From contig JWIT01000009.1 of the NCBI GenBank assembly GCA_000949895.1, forward strand, positions 1 to 64,000: DNA of 64,000 bases, written 5' to 3'. The stretch comes from Agrobacterium arsenijevicii. Lineage in GTDB: Bacteria > Pseudomonadota > Alphaproteobacteria > Rhizobiales > Rhizobiaceae. Each line of letters opens with the position of its first letter. Within the stretch, counting starts at the first letter, position 1. The notes beneath the pieces were generated by a model. The model searched no databases. It saw only the letters and a program-made list of their open reading frames with translations, and had not been told where the DNA came from. The position numbers and the translations under genes were made by a program. Of this stretch, positions 11,042 to 19,689 are shown piece by piece.

Positions 11042-11437
11042 TTAAACCAGTGGTTTGTAGGCGATAACGTCCATTTCCACCTTCGCATCCACCATTAGCG
11101 GCGATTGCACGGTCGAGCGAGCCGGCGGATGATCGATGAAATGTTTCTGGAATACCGCGTTGAAGCTCGAAAAGTCCCGTGCATCGTCCAGCCAGACATT
11201 GACCTTGACCACATCGGCAAGCGTACAATCGGCAAGTGCCAGAACATCCTTGATATTGGCGACAACCTGCTCGGTCTGGGCCACGATGCCACCGGTCACA
11301 ACTTCGCCGTCTACGGTTGGTACCTGTCCGGACACATAGACAAAATCGCCGGCACGGACGGCTTTGGCGAAAGGCCGACGCTGGCCACCAGCCTGAGTGT
11401 CAGCCGTTTCGAACCGCACCAACTTCTGCTTTTCCAT
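11042..11437 (-). CDS. RidA family imine/enamine deaminase
   Basis: Small trimeric RidA/YjgF/UK114-type protein, 131 residues from the ATG at 11435-11437, which has GAGGCG seven bases upstream; the open frame runs 11 codons further but without better signal. The family's key arginine is present (PPARSTVQS, about R107), as are FVYVSGQVP and the C-terminal VEMDVIAY. Proteins with this Arg hydrolyse enamine/imine intermediates such as 2-aminoacrylate released by PLP dehydratases. It is first in the minus-strand operon with the DSD1-type enzyme, so it probably clears that enzyme's unstable product. Confidence 0.88.
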   Translation of the reverse strand: MEKQKLVRFETADTQAGGQRRPFAKAVRAGDFVYVSGQVPTVDGEVVTGGIVAQTEQVVANIKDVLALADCTLADVVKVNVWLDDARDFSSFNAVFQKHFIDHPPARSTVQSPLMVDAKVEMDVIAYKPLV

Positions 11438-11849
11438 TGACGCCTCGCAAATAATTTTCATCAGTTTCATATTTTTCGGGTTTTATAGCCGGTTTAGCGG
11501 CGATATTCCATAAGCGATGTAAATTATTTAGCAAATGAGCCAATCTTAAGCGTATTCCGATCGCGTCGGAGCTGTCACGTTGACTGCATTGTTTCGGTAA
11601 ACGATGCGACGCGCGCAATCACATGCCGTGTTTACAGGATACCCTCTGCCGTGATCGCGTAATTTGTCCACGCAAGGTTTTCAGGATCTGCATCCTGCCG
11701 GAAGATGAGCCACCGCATTACGGATTATCCCTCAGCCATAGGATAGAGAAGTTTGCCGCGGCTAACTCCAAATTTCTGAAAACCCGAGAAAAGTCGTGAC
11801 TAGCAACATTGTAAGGACGAAGTCCACATCGGCCGCTCCTTCCGCCAAA
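11438..11849. other. Intergenic region with distal parS-like site
   Basis: About 410 bp between the ridA start and the 3' end of the FAD gene. It must hold the promoter of the minus-strand ridA operon; I could not pick a convincing -35/-10 pair. The only clear signal is the parS-like site at 11751-11766. No open frame here looks coding. Confidence 0.6.
11751..11766. repeat. parS-like site 3 (one mismatch)
   Basis: GTTTGCCGCGGCTAAC matches the perfect 16-bp palindrome at 13480-13495 at 15 of 16 positions. It lies about 1.7 kb upstream of the other two sites, on the far side of the FAD gene. RepB (ParB type) is the expected ligand. Confidence 0.75.
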
Positions 11850-13235
11850 TCAACCGTGCGCTACAACCCGGCCACTCGACTGTACTCTATCCGTGATGGC
11901 TTGCGCGATTTTTTGCGCCTGCACGCGAATATCCGGCACCGCGGTTATTTCCCAGAAGCGGCCCGCCGTTAGTGCCCCGGCGGCAAACAGGCCGGACCAG
12001 ATTTTCCCATCTGCGCATAATAAACGCGACTGGCCATCAACCTCGACGCCAAGACCAAAAGCGTCGAGCAGAATAACGCCATCATCACGCATGGTTTCCA
12101 GAAGACGTGAATGGCCAATGCCCGCCCTCTCCATGCCGGTACAATTGATGACCCAATCGACCTGAAGCTCCCTGAGCGTCTGCGTATGCCGCCGGCGATA
12201 GAGCACGGCGATCCCGTCATCCTGTTCGTCGAGAGAACGGAGATAACCGGCATGAATCTCCAGAATGCCTTCAGAAAGAAGTGTCTCGAAAGCTCTGTGT
12301 ACCTCAGGTGCGATCCGGTGCCGGTGGATGTTCCACCAGGGCAAGGCGTGCCGAAGGAACCGGGCACGCTGCTCGGTCGTCAGGCTCTGCCAAAGCGACT
12401 GGGTCTTCGGTCGCAGACCATCCATTACCGCCCGCCATGGCGTTCCATCATTCACCTGCTTGCGCAGAGCCTGTAGCAGGCGGCTGATCTCGGTCGAACC
12501 TTCGGGCATGCGCGGATCGGCAGGTGGCAATGGTGGACTGATATGCGGATGCGGCACCAACCCACGTCGAGACAAGACGTGGATCGGTCCGCGGTGACCT
12601 TTTCCTCTCAGGGTCAAAACCTGATCGATCATCGTCAGGCCCGAACCCAGAATACAGATACGGTCTCCCCCCTTCACGCGCGACAGCCATCCGGGCTGCC
12701 AGCAGTGTCCGATCACACGCTGCGCCCTGCTCTCCTCTTTCACCAGAGTTTGCACCGGCAAACTCGCCGCCCCCACACCCAGACACAAAACAACGTTCTG
12801 CGCGCGCAACGTCTCACCATTCTCCAATGCAAAGGAGAATCCGTCGTCGCGATCCGGCCTGCAGGCTGACGCCTTTGCCCGGACGAAGTCCACTCTCGCC
12901 CGTTGATCACGACTTCTAAGCAGAGTGGCTAGCCTGTCCCTGAGATAGAGACCATAATCCCCGCGCGAGGCGAATGACAAAGGATCGTCCCCAAGCCGGC
13001 TCTCCGTCAGCCAATTAAGAAAGTCATCCGGGCGATCCGGGAAAACACTCATCCGCCCGGCCGGTACATTGAGCCGATGATAGGGCAACTCGGTGCGATA
13101 AGCCGTACCGCGTCCGAAATCCGATTCGTCGCCTACAATAGCAATCGAGGCTTCGGCAGGCAGAGATGACAAAAGATGAGCGGCGGTACAGATGGCCGAG
13201 AAACCCGACCCGACGATAGCGACATCATAGGACAT
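11850..13235 (-). CDS. FAD/NAD(P)-binding oxidoreductase (PF13454-type)
   Basis: 461-residue flavoprotein. YDVAIVGSGFSAICTAAHLL at the N terminus is a Rossmann FAD-binding motif, followed by GRGTAYRTELPYHRLNVPAGRMSVFPDRPDDF, typical of the FAD-NAD(P)-binding family that includes YdhS-like proteins. A second dinucleotide-binding segment is ICILGSGLTMIDQVL around residue 190, and VINCTGMER is the usual third motif. The start has GGAGG five bases upstream. The substrate is unknown. It transcribes away from repA and sits between parS-like sites, so its placement in the partition region is notable but no functional link to replication is shown. Confidence 0.75.
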   Translation of the reverse strand: MSYDVAIVGSGFSAICTAAHLLSSLPAEASIAIVGDESDFGRGTAYRTELPYHRLNVPAGRMSVFPDRPDDFLNWLTESRLGDDPLSFASRGDYGLYLRDRLATLLRSRDQRARVDFVRAKASACRPDRDDGFSFALENGETLRAQNVVLCLGVGAASLPVQTLVKEESRAQRVIGHCWQPGWLSRVKGGDRICILGSGLTMIDQVLTLRGKGHRGPIHVLSRRGLVPHPHISPPLPPADPRMPEGSTEISRLLQALRKQVNDGTPWRAVMDGLRPKTQSLWQSLTTEQRARFLRHALPWWNIHRHRIAPEVHRAFETLLSEGILEIHAGYLRSLDEQDDGIAVLYRRRHTQTLRELQVDWVINCTGMERAGIGHSRLLETMRDDGVILLDAFGLGVEVDGQSRLLCADGKIWSGLFAAGALTAGRFWEITAVPDIRVQAQKIAQAITDRVQSSGRVVAHG

Positions 13236-13391
13236 TCATTCCTCCAACCTTCGACAGCACGAATAGTCAGGCGGTGGGCGCCGGACCCATTGATACTCTA
13301 GTCAATGAGTAGAGATTAAACACCTCCGAATGTCCACCCTTCACTTTCCGCTATCGGATCAGCCATTACTCATTGGCAGGTGGCTACCAAA

Positions 13392-13407
13392 GTTAGCCGC
13401 GGCAAAC
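13392..13407. repeat. parS-like site 2 (one mismatch)
   Basis: GTTAGCCGCGGCAAAC, one base from the perfect palindrome at 13480-13495. It lies 280 bp upstream of the repA start and 157 bp upstream of the FAD gene start, inside the replicon's regulatory region. Confidence 0.85.
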
Positions 13408-13479
13408 TTTCATCCCGCTCGCTATCGGAACAGACAAAAAGGGGCTCGAGCACTGCATCATAGAGAAGACAAAAGTGAA

Positions 13480-13495
13480 GTTAGCCGCGGCTAAC
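13480..13495. repeat. parS site 1 (perfect palindrome)
   Basis: GTTAGCCGCGGCTAAC is a perfect 16-bp palindrome of the GTT...AAC type used as partition sites by repABC replicons. It lies 177 bp upstream of the repA ATG. RepB bound here would act as the centromere complex for RepA-driven segregation. Confidence 0.9.
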
Positions 13496-13671
13496 CGACA
13501 AACTGTCACAAAAAGCAAATCTGATTCTTCCACAATGCCTTAGCGGCACTTTTGCATCTGGGAAAAAAGCCTATTGCGCCAAAAAGAGAATCGGCGCTTA
13601 TATCTCAGTTGCGGAAAAAACCGTCTTTTTCGAAAAAAACCGCAACTGCAATTTCGAGCGAAAGAAGATCC

Positions 13672-14886
13672 ATGACACAGAGTGCCGACTCAAGACTTGC
13701 TGCAGGGGCACCCGACCTGACGAGCCTTATACAACAGCATTCGGCTGCGTTGTCAGCCCAATTGCAGGCGCATAATGCCAATACGTTTTCACCGCATACT
13801 GAAAAGAGCATGCGGCACTTCTCGCCTGCGGAAACCGCCCGGTTGATTGGTATCGGCGAAGCCTATCTTCGCCAGATCGCCGCCGAGCGTCCGGAGCTGG
13901 ATGCGGCGCAGGCCTCCGGCCGTCGTTCCTATTCGGTTGAGGATATGGACGAGATCAGAAGGTTTCTCGATCAGGGCGCGCGCGGTACACGCCGCTATCT
14001 GCCCCACCGTCGTGACGGCGAAGAGTTGCAGGTCATTGCGGTCATGAACTTCAAAGGCGGTTCGGGAAAGACCACGACGTCAGCGCATCTTGCTCAATAC
14101 CTGGCGCTGCGCGGCTACCGGGTTCTTGCCATCGATCTCGATCCGCAGGCCAGTCTGTCCGCTCTCTTCGGCCATCAGCCGGAAATGGATGTCGGCCCGA
14201 ATGAAACGCTCTATGGTGCGATCCGCTACGATGACGAACGCCGGCCGATCGCCGAGATCGTTCGCGGCACCTATATTCCCAACCTTCACATCGTTCCGGG
14301 CAATCTGGAACTTATGGAGTTCGAACATGACACGCCGCGCGCACTGATGCGCCGCGCACCGGGCGACACGTTATTTTTCGCCCGTATCGGTCAGGCAATC
14401 GCCCAGGCACAGAACTTCTACGACGTTGTCGTCATCGATTGCCCACCGCAACTCGGCTATCTGACGCTCTCGGCGTTGACGGCAGCGACATCGGTTCTCG
14501 TTACAGTTCATCCGCAAATGCTGGATGTGATGTCCATGAACCAGTTCCTTGCCATGACCGGCGATCTTCTCGCTGAAATCGGGAGGGCCGGCGCTCGATC
14601 CGACTATAACTGGATGCGTTACCTGATCACCCGCTTCGAACCGAGCGATGGGCCGCAAAACCAGATGGTCGCTTTCCTGCGCTCTATCTTCGGTGAAAAC
14701 GTCCTTATTCACCCGATGCTGAAGAGTACGGCCGTTTCGGATGCTGGATTGACCAACCAGACGCTTTTCGAGGTGGAAAGAACCCAGTTCACCCGCTCGA
14801 CCTATGATCGCGCACTGGAAGCCATGAACAATGTAAACGCTGAAATCGAAGGACTGATTAAAAAAGCGTGGGGTAGGGCAGCATGA
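13672..14886 (+). CDS. repA: Replicon partition ATPase RepA (ParA type)
   Basis: ParA/MinD-family Walker ATPase that segregates the replicon together with RepB and represses the repABC promoter. The deviant Walker A, FKGGSGKTTTSAHLA, is at about residues 126-140, followed by AIDLDPQASLSALFG (Walker A') and VVVIDCPPQLGYLTLSAL (Walker B region). An N-terminal helix-turn-helix-like part (ETARLIGIGEAYLRQIA) precedes the ATPase. I start at ATG 13672 behind AAAGAAG (404 residues); the frame continues upstream 40 codons but in poor coding sequence. The end overlaps repB by ATGA. Confidence 0.95.
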   Translation: MTQSADSRLAAGAPDLTSLIQQHSAALSAQLQAHNANTFSPHTEKSMRHFSPAETARLIGIGEAYLRQIAAERPELDAAQASGRRSYSVEDMDEIRRFLDQGARGTRRYLPHRRDGEELQVIAVMNFKGGSGKTTTSAHLAQYLALRGYRVLAIDLDPQASLSALFGHQPEMDVGPNETLYGAIRYDDERRPIAEIVRGTYIPNLHIVPGNLELMEFEHDTPRALMRRAPGDTLFFARIGQAIAQAQNFYDVVVIDCPPQLGYLTLSALTAATSVLVTVHPQMLDVMSMNQFLAMTGDLLAEIGRAGARSDYNWMRYLITRFEPSDGPQNQMVAFLRSIFGENVLIHPMLKSTAVSDAGLTNQTLFEVERTQFTRSTYDRALEAMNNVNAEIEGLIKKAWGRAA

Positions 14887-15893
14887 GCAGAAAACAGATT
14901 TTTGCAAATCTCGGTACGCCGGGTACAGACAACGACGCCGCGCCAGAGCGGTCCCGCCCACGCGTCAGGCCCATCCTCGGTTCTCCCGAACTGGTGACGG
15001 ATGTCCTGAACTCCCCGGTCGGAATGATCGGCCAGTCGTTGAACGAAGTATCGGAACGCTCCAAGCGTGCTGAAGAGATCGAAAAGCGGCTCGCAGAGGG
15101 TCTGACGATCGTTTCGCTCAATCCCGCCGATATCGACCCCTCTTTCATACCGGATCGCATGCCAGCCTCTGAAGAGGCGGATGCGGGCCTAGTGGAAGCC
15201 ATTCGCGATCAGGGTCAACAGGTTCCCATTCTGGTGCGCCCGCATCCTGATTTCCCCGGTCGTTATCAGGTTGCCTTCGGTCATCGCCGTCTGCGCGCTG
15301 TTTCCAACCTGGGTATTCCGGTCAAGGCTGTCGTTCGCGATCTCAGCGATGAACAGCTGGTCGTCGCCCAAGGACAGGAAAACAACGAGCGTCGCGACCT
15401 TACCTATATCGAAAAGGCGCGTTTCGCCCAGAAACTACAGATACGATTTCCACGTGACACCATCATGGCAGCGATGTCGCTGCACAAGGGCGATCTTTCC
15501 AACATGCTGTCGGTTGTCGGGCGCATTCCAGAGGATCTGGTCGATCTTATCGGTCCGGCGCCAACTGTCGGCCGTCGTAACTGGATGGATCTCGCAGATC
15601 AGCTCTCCTCGTCACAAGTCAAGGAAGCAGCGCGCGCCTATGTCAGGGAACCTTCCGTTGCCGCTCTTCTGTCCGAAGATCGTTTCAAATCGCTTCTGGA
15701 TTTTTTGAAGCCTAAGGCACAAGCGAAGAAAGCCGGTGTCTGGTCTTCGGAAACGGGCAGCAGACTGGCGAAAGTGGTCGAGAGCGACCGCAAGCTGGAT
15801 ATATCGATCGACAAGAACGAGGCACCGGAATTTGCCGATTTCGTTCTGGAACATCTTCAGACGCTGTTTGCCGAATACCGGTCCAAGCAGTGA
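14883..15893 (+). CDS. repB: Partition protein RepB (ParB type)
   Basis: ParB-family centromere-binding protein, 336 residues. The segment from about residue 105, EAIRDQGQQVPILVRPHPD, through GRYQVAFGHRRLRA and the GQENNERRDLTYIEKARFA stretch is the ParB nuclease-like (CTP-binding) domain, followed by a helix-turn-helix (about residues 195-230) for parS recognition. It starts inside the repA stop codon, so translation is coupled. The presumed binding sites are the three palindromes at 11751, 13392 and 13480. The 185-bp gap after it carries the antisense RNA that controls repC. Confidence 0.95.
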   Translation: MSRKQIFANLGTPGTDNDAAPERSRPRVRPILGSPELVTDVLNSPVGMIGQSLNEVSERSKRAEEIEKRLAEGLTIVSLNPADIDPSFIPDRMPASEEADAGLVEAIRDQGQQVPILVRPHPDFPGRYQVAFGHRRLRAVSNLGIPVKAVVRDLSDEQLVVAQGQENNERRDLTYIEKARFAQKLQIRFPRDTIMAAMSLHKGDLSNMLSVVGRIPEDLVDLIGPAPTVGRRNWMDLADQLSSSQVKEAARAYVREPSVAALLSEDRFKSLLDFLKPKAQAKKAGVWSSETGSRLAKVVESDRKLDISIDKNEAPEFADFVLEHLQTLFAEYRSKQ

Positions 15894-15933
15894 TTTCTAA
15901 CACTTACGACTAACAGGAGACGCATCACAAAAG

Positions 15934-15983
15934 AAAAAAGCCCCCGAACGTTGCCGCACGGAAGCCTTTCTTTGATCTAAGCA
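15934..15983 (-). ncRNA. Counter-transcribed RNA controlling repC
   Basis: On the minus strand in the repB-repC gap a roughly 50-nt transcript is predicted: start near 15983, a hairpin whose 3' arm is CGTTCGGGGGC, and then TTTTTTCTTTT ending near 15930. Every characterised repABC unit carries such an antisense RNA in this gap, which limits RepC synthesis and acts in incompatibility. The stem has a bulge and G-U pairs. Exact ends are estimates. Confidence 0.75.
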
Positions 15984-15988
15984 ACCAA

Positions 15989-16017
15989 AGAATCTCATTT
16001 CCGCGAATCATAGTCAA
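15989..16017 (-). promoter_or_regulatory. Promoter of the counter-transcribed RNA
   Basis: On the minus strand TTGACT (16012-16017) and GATTCT (15989-15994) are separated by exactly 17 bp. The position fits a transcript starting near 15983 and running toward repB. Confidence 0.6.
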
Positions 16018-16078
16018 GAGTCTTGGCATCGAATTTTTCGGTGAGCGATTTTCTTTTGCCTTGTGAAAGGTGAAAGAC

Positions 16079-17356
16079 ATGGACAGCACATGTGTAACGA
16101 CGCCCTTTGGGCGGCGAGCGATGTCATTTGGCGTTCTCGCAACTCAGTTTGCCGCACAGAAAAACAAAAAGACCGAAACGGTCGATAAATGGAGACTCTA
16201 CCGTTCGGTCTGTGAAGCCAGGCCATTGCTCGGCGTGACCGATCGTTCTCTCGCGGTATTGAACGCGCTTTTGAGTTTCCATCCGAAAAACGAACTCTCC
16301 AGCGAAGCCGGATTGGTCGTCTTCCCGTCAAATACGCAATTGTCGCTGCGTGCCCACGGCATGGCCGAACAGACATTGCGCCGGCATCTCTCGGCTCTTG
16401 TCGAGGCGGGTCTCATCATCCGCAAGGATAGCCCGAACGGAAAACGTTACGCCCGCAAACACAGGGGAGGGGAGATCAGCGAAGCTTACGGGTTTTCACT
16501 GGCGCCGCTTCTTGCCCGCAAATCGGAAATCGAGGAGTTGGCCGAACGTATTGTTCGCGAGCGGCTTGATCTTCAGCGGCTTCGTGAAAACATCAGCCTT
16601 TGCCGTCGCGATATCCAAAAGCTTTGCGAAATGATCGCCGCCAGCGGTGAAGTCGAGACATCCGAAGGATTCCAGACACGCTACAATGCCATTGCCCGAT
16701 CCCTCGGCCGCAACTCAAAGCCCGCTGAACTCAAGGAAATCGCCGGTTTCTTGGTCTCTTTGCGCGCGGAAGTGACCAACTATCTGGAAAATATTGAAAA
16801 ATTGGAGAAATCGGGCGGCAATGACTGCCAAAATGAGCGCCACATAAAGAATTCAGAATCCGAATCCATATCTAAACCGCAAGATTTGCGTGAACCGGCA
16901 ATCGTTGCACCTGCCGACACGGCAGTCGTACAGCCAGCATATGCTGCACCCATCAGTGCAAGACCTTCCCCGCAGCAGCCAAAGCCAGTTCCTCATAAGC
17001 AATTTTTTGTTCCTGATATTGTTTTGGTTTTGAAGGCTTGCCCGGATATTTCCCTCTATGCCCCCGGAGGAGCGGTAACCGGCTGGCGCGATCTGGAAGT
17101 GGCAACATCCGTCATCAAAACCATGTTCAACATCAGCCACTCGGCTTACCAGGAGGCCCTCACCGCCTTCGGCCGACAGGGAACAGCAGCTATCCTTGCT
17201 TGCCTGCTGCAAAAGGCTGACCAGATCAGCTCGCTTGGCGGGTATCTGCGCAATCTGACCCGTAAGGCCCATGAGGGTGGATTTGATCTTCAGGCCATGC
17301 TTCTGGCGCAGCTACGAGGGCGAACGGACACGATGGAGAAAGGCATGACAGGGTAA
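16079..17356 (+). CDS. repC: Replication initiator RepC
   Basis: Initiator protein of repABC replicons, 425 residues from ATG 16079. The opening VTTPFGRRAMSFGVLATQFA is typical of the family. An N-terminal winged-helix DNA-binding domain follows (TLRRHLSALVEAGLIIRKDSPNGKRYARK), then helical regions with a variable low-complexity linker around residues 255-310, and a C-terminal domain ending near LGGYLRNLTRKAHEG. The origin of repABC replicons usually lies within repC itself, so oriV is probably in this interval. A GTG at 16070 is an alternative start three codons upstream. Expression is expected to be limited by the antisense RNA in the preceding gap. Confidence 0.95.
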   Translation: MDSTCVTTPFGRRAMSFGVLATQFAAQKNKKTETVDKWRLYRSVCEARPLLGVTDRSLAVLNALLSFHPKNELSSEAGLVVFPSNTQLSLRAHGMAEQTLRRHLSALVEAGLIIRKDSPNGKRYARKHRGGEISEAYGFSLAPLLARKSEIEELAERIVRERLDLQRLRENISLCRRDIQKLCEMIAASGEVETSEGFQTRYNAIARSLGRNSKPAELKEIAGFLVSLRAEVTNYLENIEKLEKSGGNDCQNERHIKNSESESISKPQDLREPAIVAPADTAVVQPAYAAPISARPSPQQPKPVPHKQFFVPDIVLVLKACPDISLYAPGGAVTGWRDLEVATSVIKTMFNISHSAYQEALTAFGRQGTAAILACLLQKADQISSLGGYLRNLTRKAHEGGFDLQAMLLAQLRGRTDTMEKGMTG

Positions 17357-17623
17357 GTTCGTTCAAGGCGAGGGAAAACGGCAGCGGCTTGCGAAGCTCC
17401 CCATCTGGAGCTACATTAACCCTGTTTCCGCAAGACCCCTGAGATTCGTTGCAAGGCTGCTGGTGTTTACACACGGATAGTAGCCGGAGGGGTTCCTATG
17501 GTTAATGCAAGGTAATGAAAGTTAAGTAGTGATTAGCTTTCGTTTGCGTTTTTCCGTGATTGGTTTCAATCGCTTGAGTCTGAGGCGTTTTTAGCGGAAA
17601 CTTGCCACCGAGGGCCGGAAAGT
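17357..17623. other. Region after repC with a minigene-like signal
   Basis: Contains a 6-bp-stem hairpin (17395-17412) without a T tract. At 17484-17511 a strong ribosome-site-like GGAGGGG lies just ahead of ATG GTT AAT GCA AGG TAA, a five-codon frame. Whether that is translated is unknown. Nothing else recognised. Confidence 0.3.
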
Positions 17624-18061
17624 GTGACTTTTACGCGCTTCAAAGTCTGGCGAACCGGGTCTGGAGGAAGCAGAAACGATAATGCTGCACCAGCCGGAAG
17701 CGCCCTGCTTTCCCGAGAGGAACGATCTGTTGCAACTGGCAAACTGCCCAGCGTGCGCACAGGTAATTTGGTAAGGCCATGCGCTGGAATTGAACCTTCA
17801 CCAGGGTTCCGCGTTTCCGCTCTATTGCTGCAACGGATTGCTGACCACATGATTTTTTCAGATGATATGGAGCTGGCCGTCGCTCTCTACATGGCGGATA
17901 ACGCCCTGCCCCGGCAGACGGCCATTAAGAAGCTTTTGCAGGCGGGGCTTGAAGGGAGCGGCCACCTGACCGGCGGTGCGGGTCGGCCGAGGGAAATCGT
18001 CGATGGGCAACCAAGCGCAGATTATGTGCAGTATGGCACTTATCTCGACGGGGACACTTAA
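17624..18061 (+). CDS. Hypothetical protein, possible ribbon-helix-helix
   Basis: Open frame of 145 codons (GTG start) between repC and the LysR-TrpD gene. The first 75 residues look like low-complexity non-coding translation. The part from the internal ATG at 17849, MIFSDDMELAVALYMADNALPRQTAIKKLLQAGLEGSG in outline, resembles a CopG/ribbon-helix-helix domain: a short strand, then an alternating helix with RQTAIKKLLQAGL. A real gene, if any, may therefore be the 70-residue C-terminal part. No good ribosome site is visible at either start. I do not assign a function. Confidence 0.35.
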   Translation: MTFTRFKVWRTGSGGSRNDNAAPAGSALLSREERSVATGKLPSVRTGNLVRPCAGIEPSPGFRVSALLLQRIADHMIFSDDMELAVALYMADNALPRQTAIKKLLQAGLEGSGHLTGGAGRPREIVDGQPSADYVQYGTYLDGDT

Positions 18062-18072
18062 GGATTTCGGTG

Positions 18073-19542
18073 TCAGGCACTGATCAAATTGCGCGTCCTG
18101 TCGTGCCACAGCCGTAGGCTACGGGCATAGGCGTCTTCAAAGGGCAGGGCCATATCGTTGACCAGCATCAGGGCGGTGGCCGCCGTGGAGATGATGATGG
18201 TTTCGGCCCGTTCATCTTTGGCCGCTCCCGTCCAGACCGCCCGCCAATATTCGAAGGTGGTAAACATGGTCGGCATTTCAGCCGGCGGCGTTTCGTGGGC
18301 GGGAACGACGACCTCTACATCCCTGCCCTTGGAAAGACCGAAAATACGAGTGCTGCGGAACGGCGTGAATTGCGCGAAATCCCGCGTATTGCCGAGAATG
18401 GCAAGGTTCTCGACGGAAAGCAGCCGCGCCGTGTCGCGATGAAGCTCCTGATAGGAGGGACGGGCGACACCGATGATGACGTTTCTGGCGCGAAGCGGAT
18501 TGAGAAGATGCACGACGGTATTCAGTGGCAGGCGCATTTCCAGAATGCCGTGCAGGCCAAGCAGGCTCTGAAATTGTAAAGACAGCCCGCCGATCGGCAG
18601 ATAGGCGATGCCTTCCGAAGCTGTGGCTTTTGCAGCCTGCGAAAGAGAGTGGCACAGCGGAATTCCGCATGCCTGCGCCGCGAGTTCGAGCTTGCCGCCG
18701 TTTTCTCCCTGGCCGACATGCCCATGCAGCAGGACGCTATATCCCGCCATGGCAACGAGGCGGGCTGAATGCAGGAACCACGGTGCGTCGCGATGTTTAG
18801 GCGACATATAGGCAGGCCAGTCCAGATCCACCGACGCGGGTTGCTGCCGGTCCCTTTCGATATGCTGCCACATGGCTTTTATGAAACCGGCAAGCTCCGC
18901 CGCGGTCACGCCGCGATAATGCATGGTCGCGAGCAGCGCTCCAACCTGTATGGGGTCGGCATCGCCATCGAGAATGATCGAGAGCGCATCCATCGCCTCC
19001 TCTTTAGCGAGCGGACGGCTATTGCCGATACCCATCGCCGAGGTCGCAATATATTTGGCGAGCCTGTGCTGCGGATCGGCATTGTGGCCGATGCGGGCAA
19101 GGCGGTCCGCTATATTTTCCGGTGTCGGCTGGCCTTCCAGAAGAACGCTTGGGCGCAGCGAAAGAGGCGGCGCCTTCATCAGCACCGGCCGTTCCCAGCC
19201 GCTAACATTGGCGGCGGTGGAGGCCGCCGGTTTTTCCTGCGGATAATCGATCAGGTTTTCCGCCTCTGCCGCCAGCGAGCGGATACGCAACCGCATGGTT
19301 TCTGCAAAGGGGGTGGGGCGCAAACCCTGGCCGGTACGCACAAATAACTGGTCGCCGTATTTCTCCCGCAGCTGCTGCAATATTCGGCTCATCGACGAGA
19401 TTGGCAGTCCCATGCCGGCCGCAGCGCGGCTGACACTTCCTTCCCGAAGCAACGCATCAAAGGCGACAAGTAATTTCAGCTGCCCAAGCCGGTCAGGTTT
19501 GGTTGGGGAGGCTGGTTCTTCTTTTCTCTTTCCGGTTGTCAT
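18073..19542 (-). CDS. LysR-type HTH fused to TrpD/YbiB-like transferase domain
   Basis: 489-residue two-domain protein. Residues about 20-80 are a LysR-type winged helix-turn-helix (LKLLVAFDALLREGSVSRAA, then LREKYGDQLFVRTGQGLRPT). In place of a LysR effector domain, residues about 130-489 match the anthranilate phosphoribosyltransferase superfamily, closest in style to the TrpD2/YbiB group: an N-terminal helical part (DPIQVGALLATMHYRGVTAAEL), the glycine-rich VLLHGHVGQGENGGK loop, and LPLNTVVHLLNPLRA. YbiB-type proteins bind nucleic acid rather than making tryptophan. It is divergent from a TonB-dependent receptor, which it may regulate. Ligand and activity are unknown. Confidence 0.8.
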   Translation of the reverse strand: MTTGKRKEEPASPTKPDRLGQLKLLVAFDALLREGSVSRAAAGMGLPISSMSRILQQLREKYGDQLFVRTGQGLRPTPFAETMRLRIRSLAAEAENLIDYPQEKPAASTAANVSGWERPVLMKAPPLSLRPSVLLEGQPTPENIADRLARIGHNADPQHRLAKYIATSAMGIGNSRPLAKEEAMDALSIILDGDADPIQVGALLATMHYRGVTAAELAGFIKAMWQHIERDRQQPASVDLDWPAYMSPKHRDAPWFLHSARLVAMAGYSVLLHGHVGQGENGGKLELAAQACGIPLCHSLSQAAKATASEGIAYLPIGGLSLQFQSLLGLHGILEMRLPLNTVVHLLNPLRARNVIIGVARPSYQELHRDTARLLSVENLAILGNTRDFAQFTPFRSTRIFGLSKGRDVEVVVPAHETPPAEMPTMFTTFEYWRAVWTGAAKDERAETIIISTAATALMLVNDMALPFEDAYARSLRLWHDRTRNLISA

Positions 19543-19689
19543 CTTGCGGTTTTTTTAACTCCGCTCCCAATCCAGGAGCCCTTTTTGCAATTTATGGAAT
19601 TTAGAACTGTTCGAAAACAAACGCATTGCACCTGATCCCCCTCCTAAATAAGTGGGGTTAATTTCTCAAGTTAAATGCGGGGGCATAAC

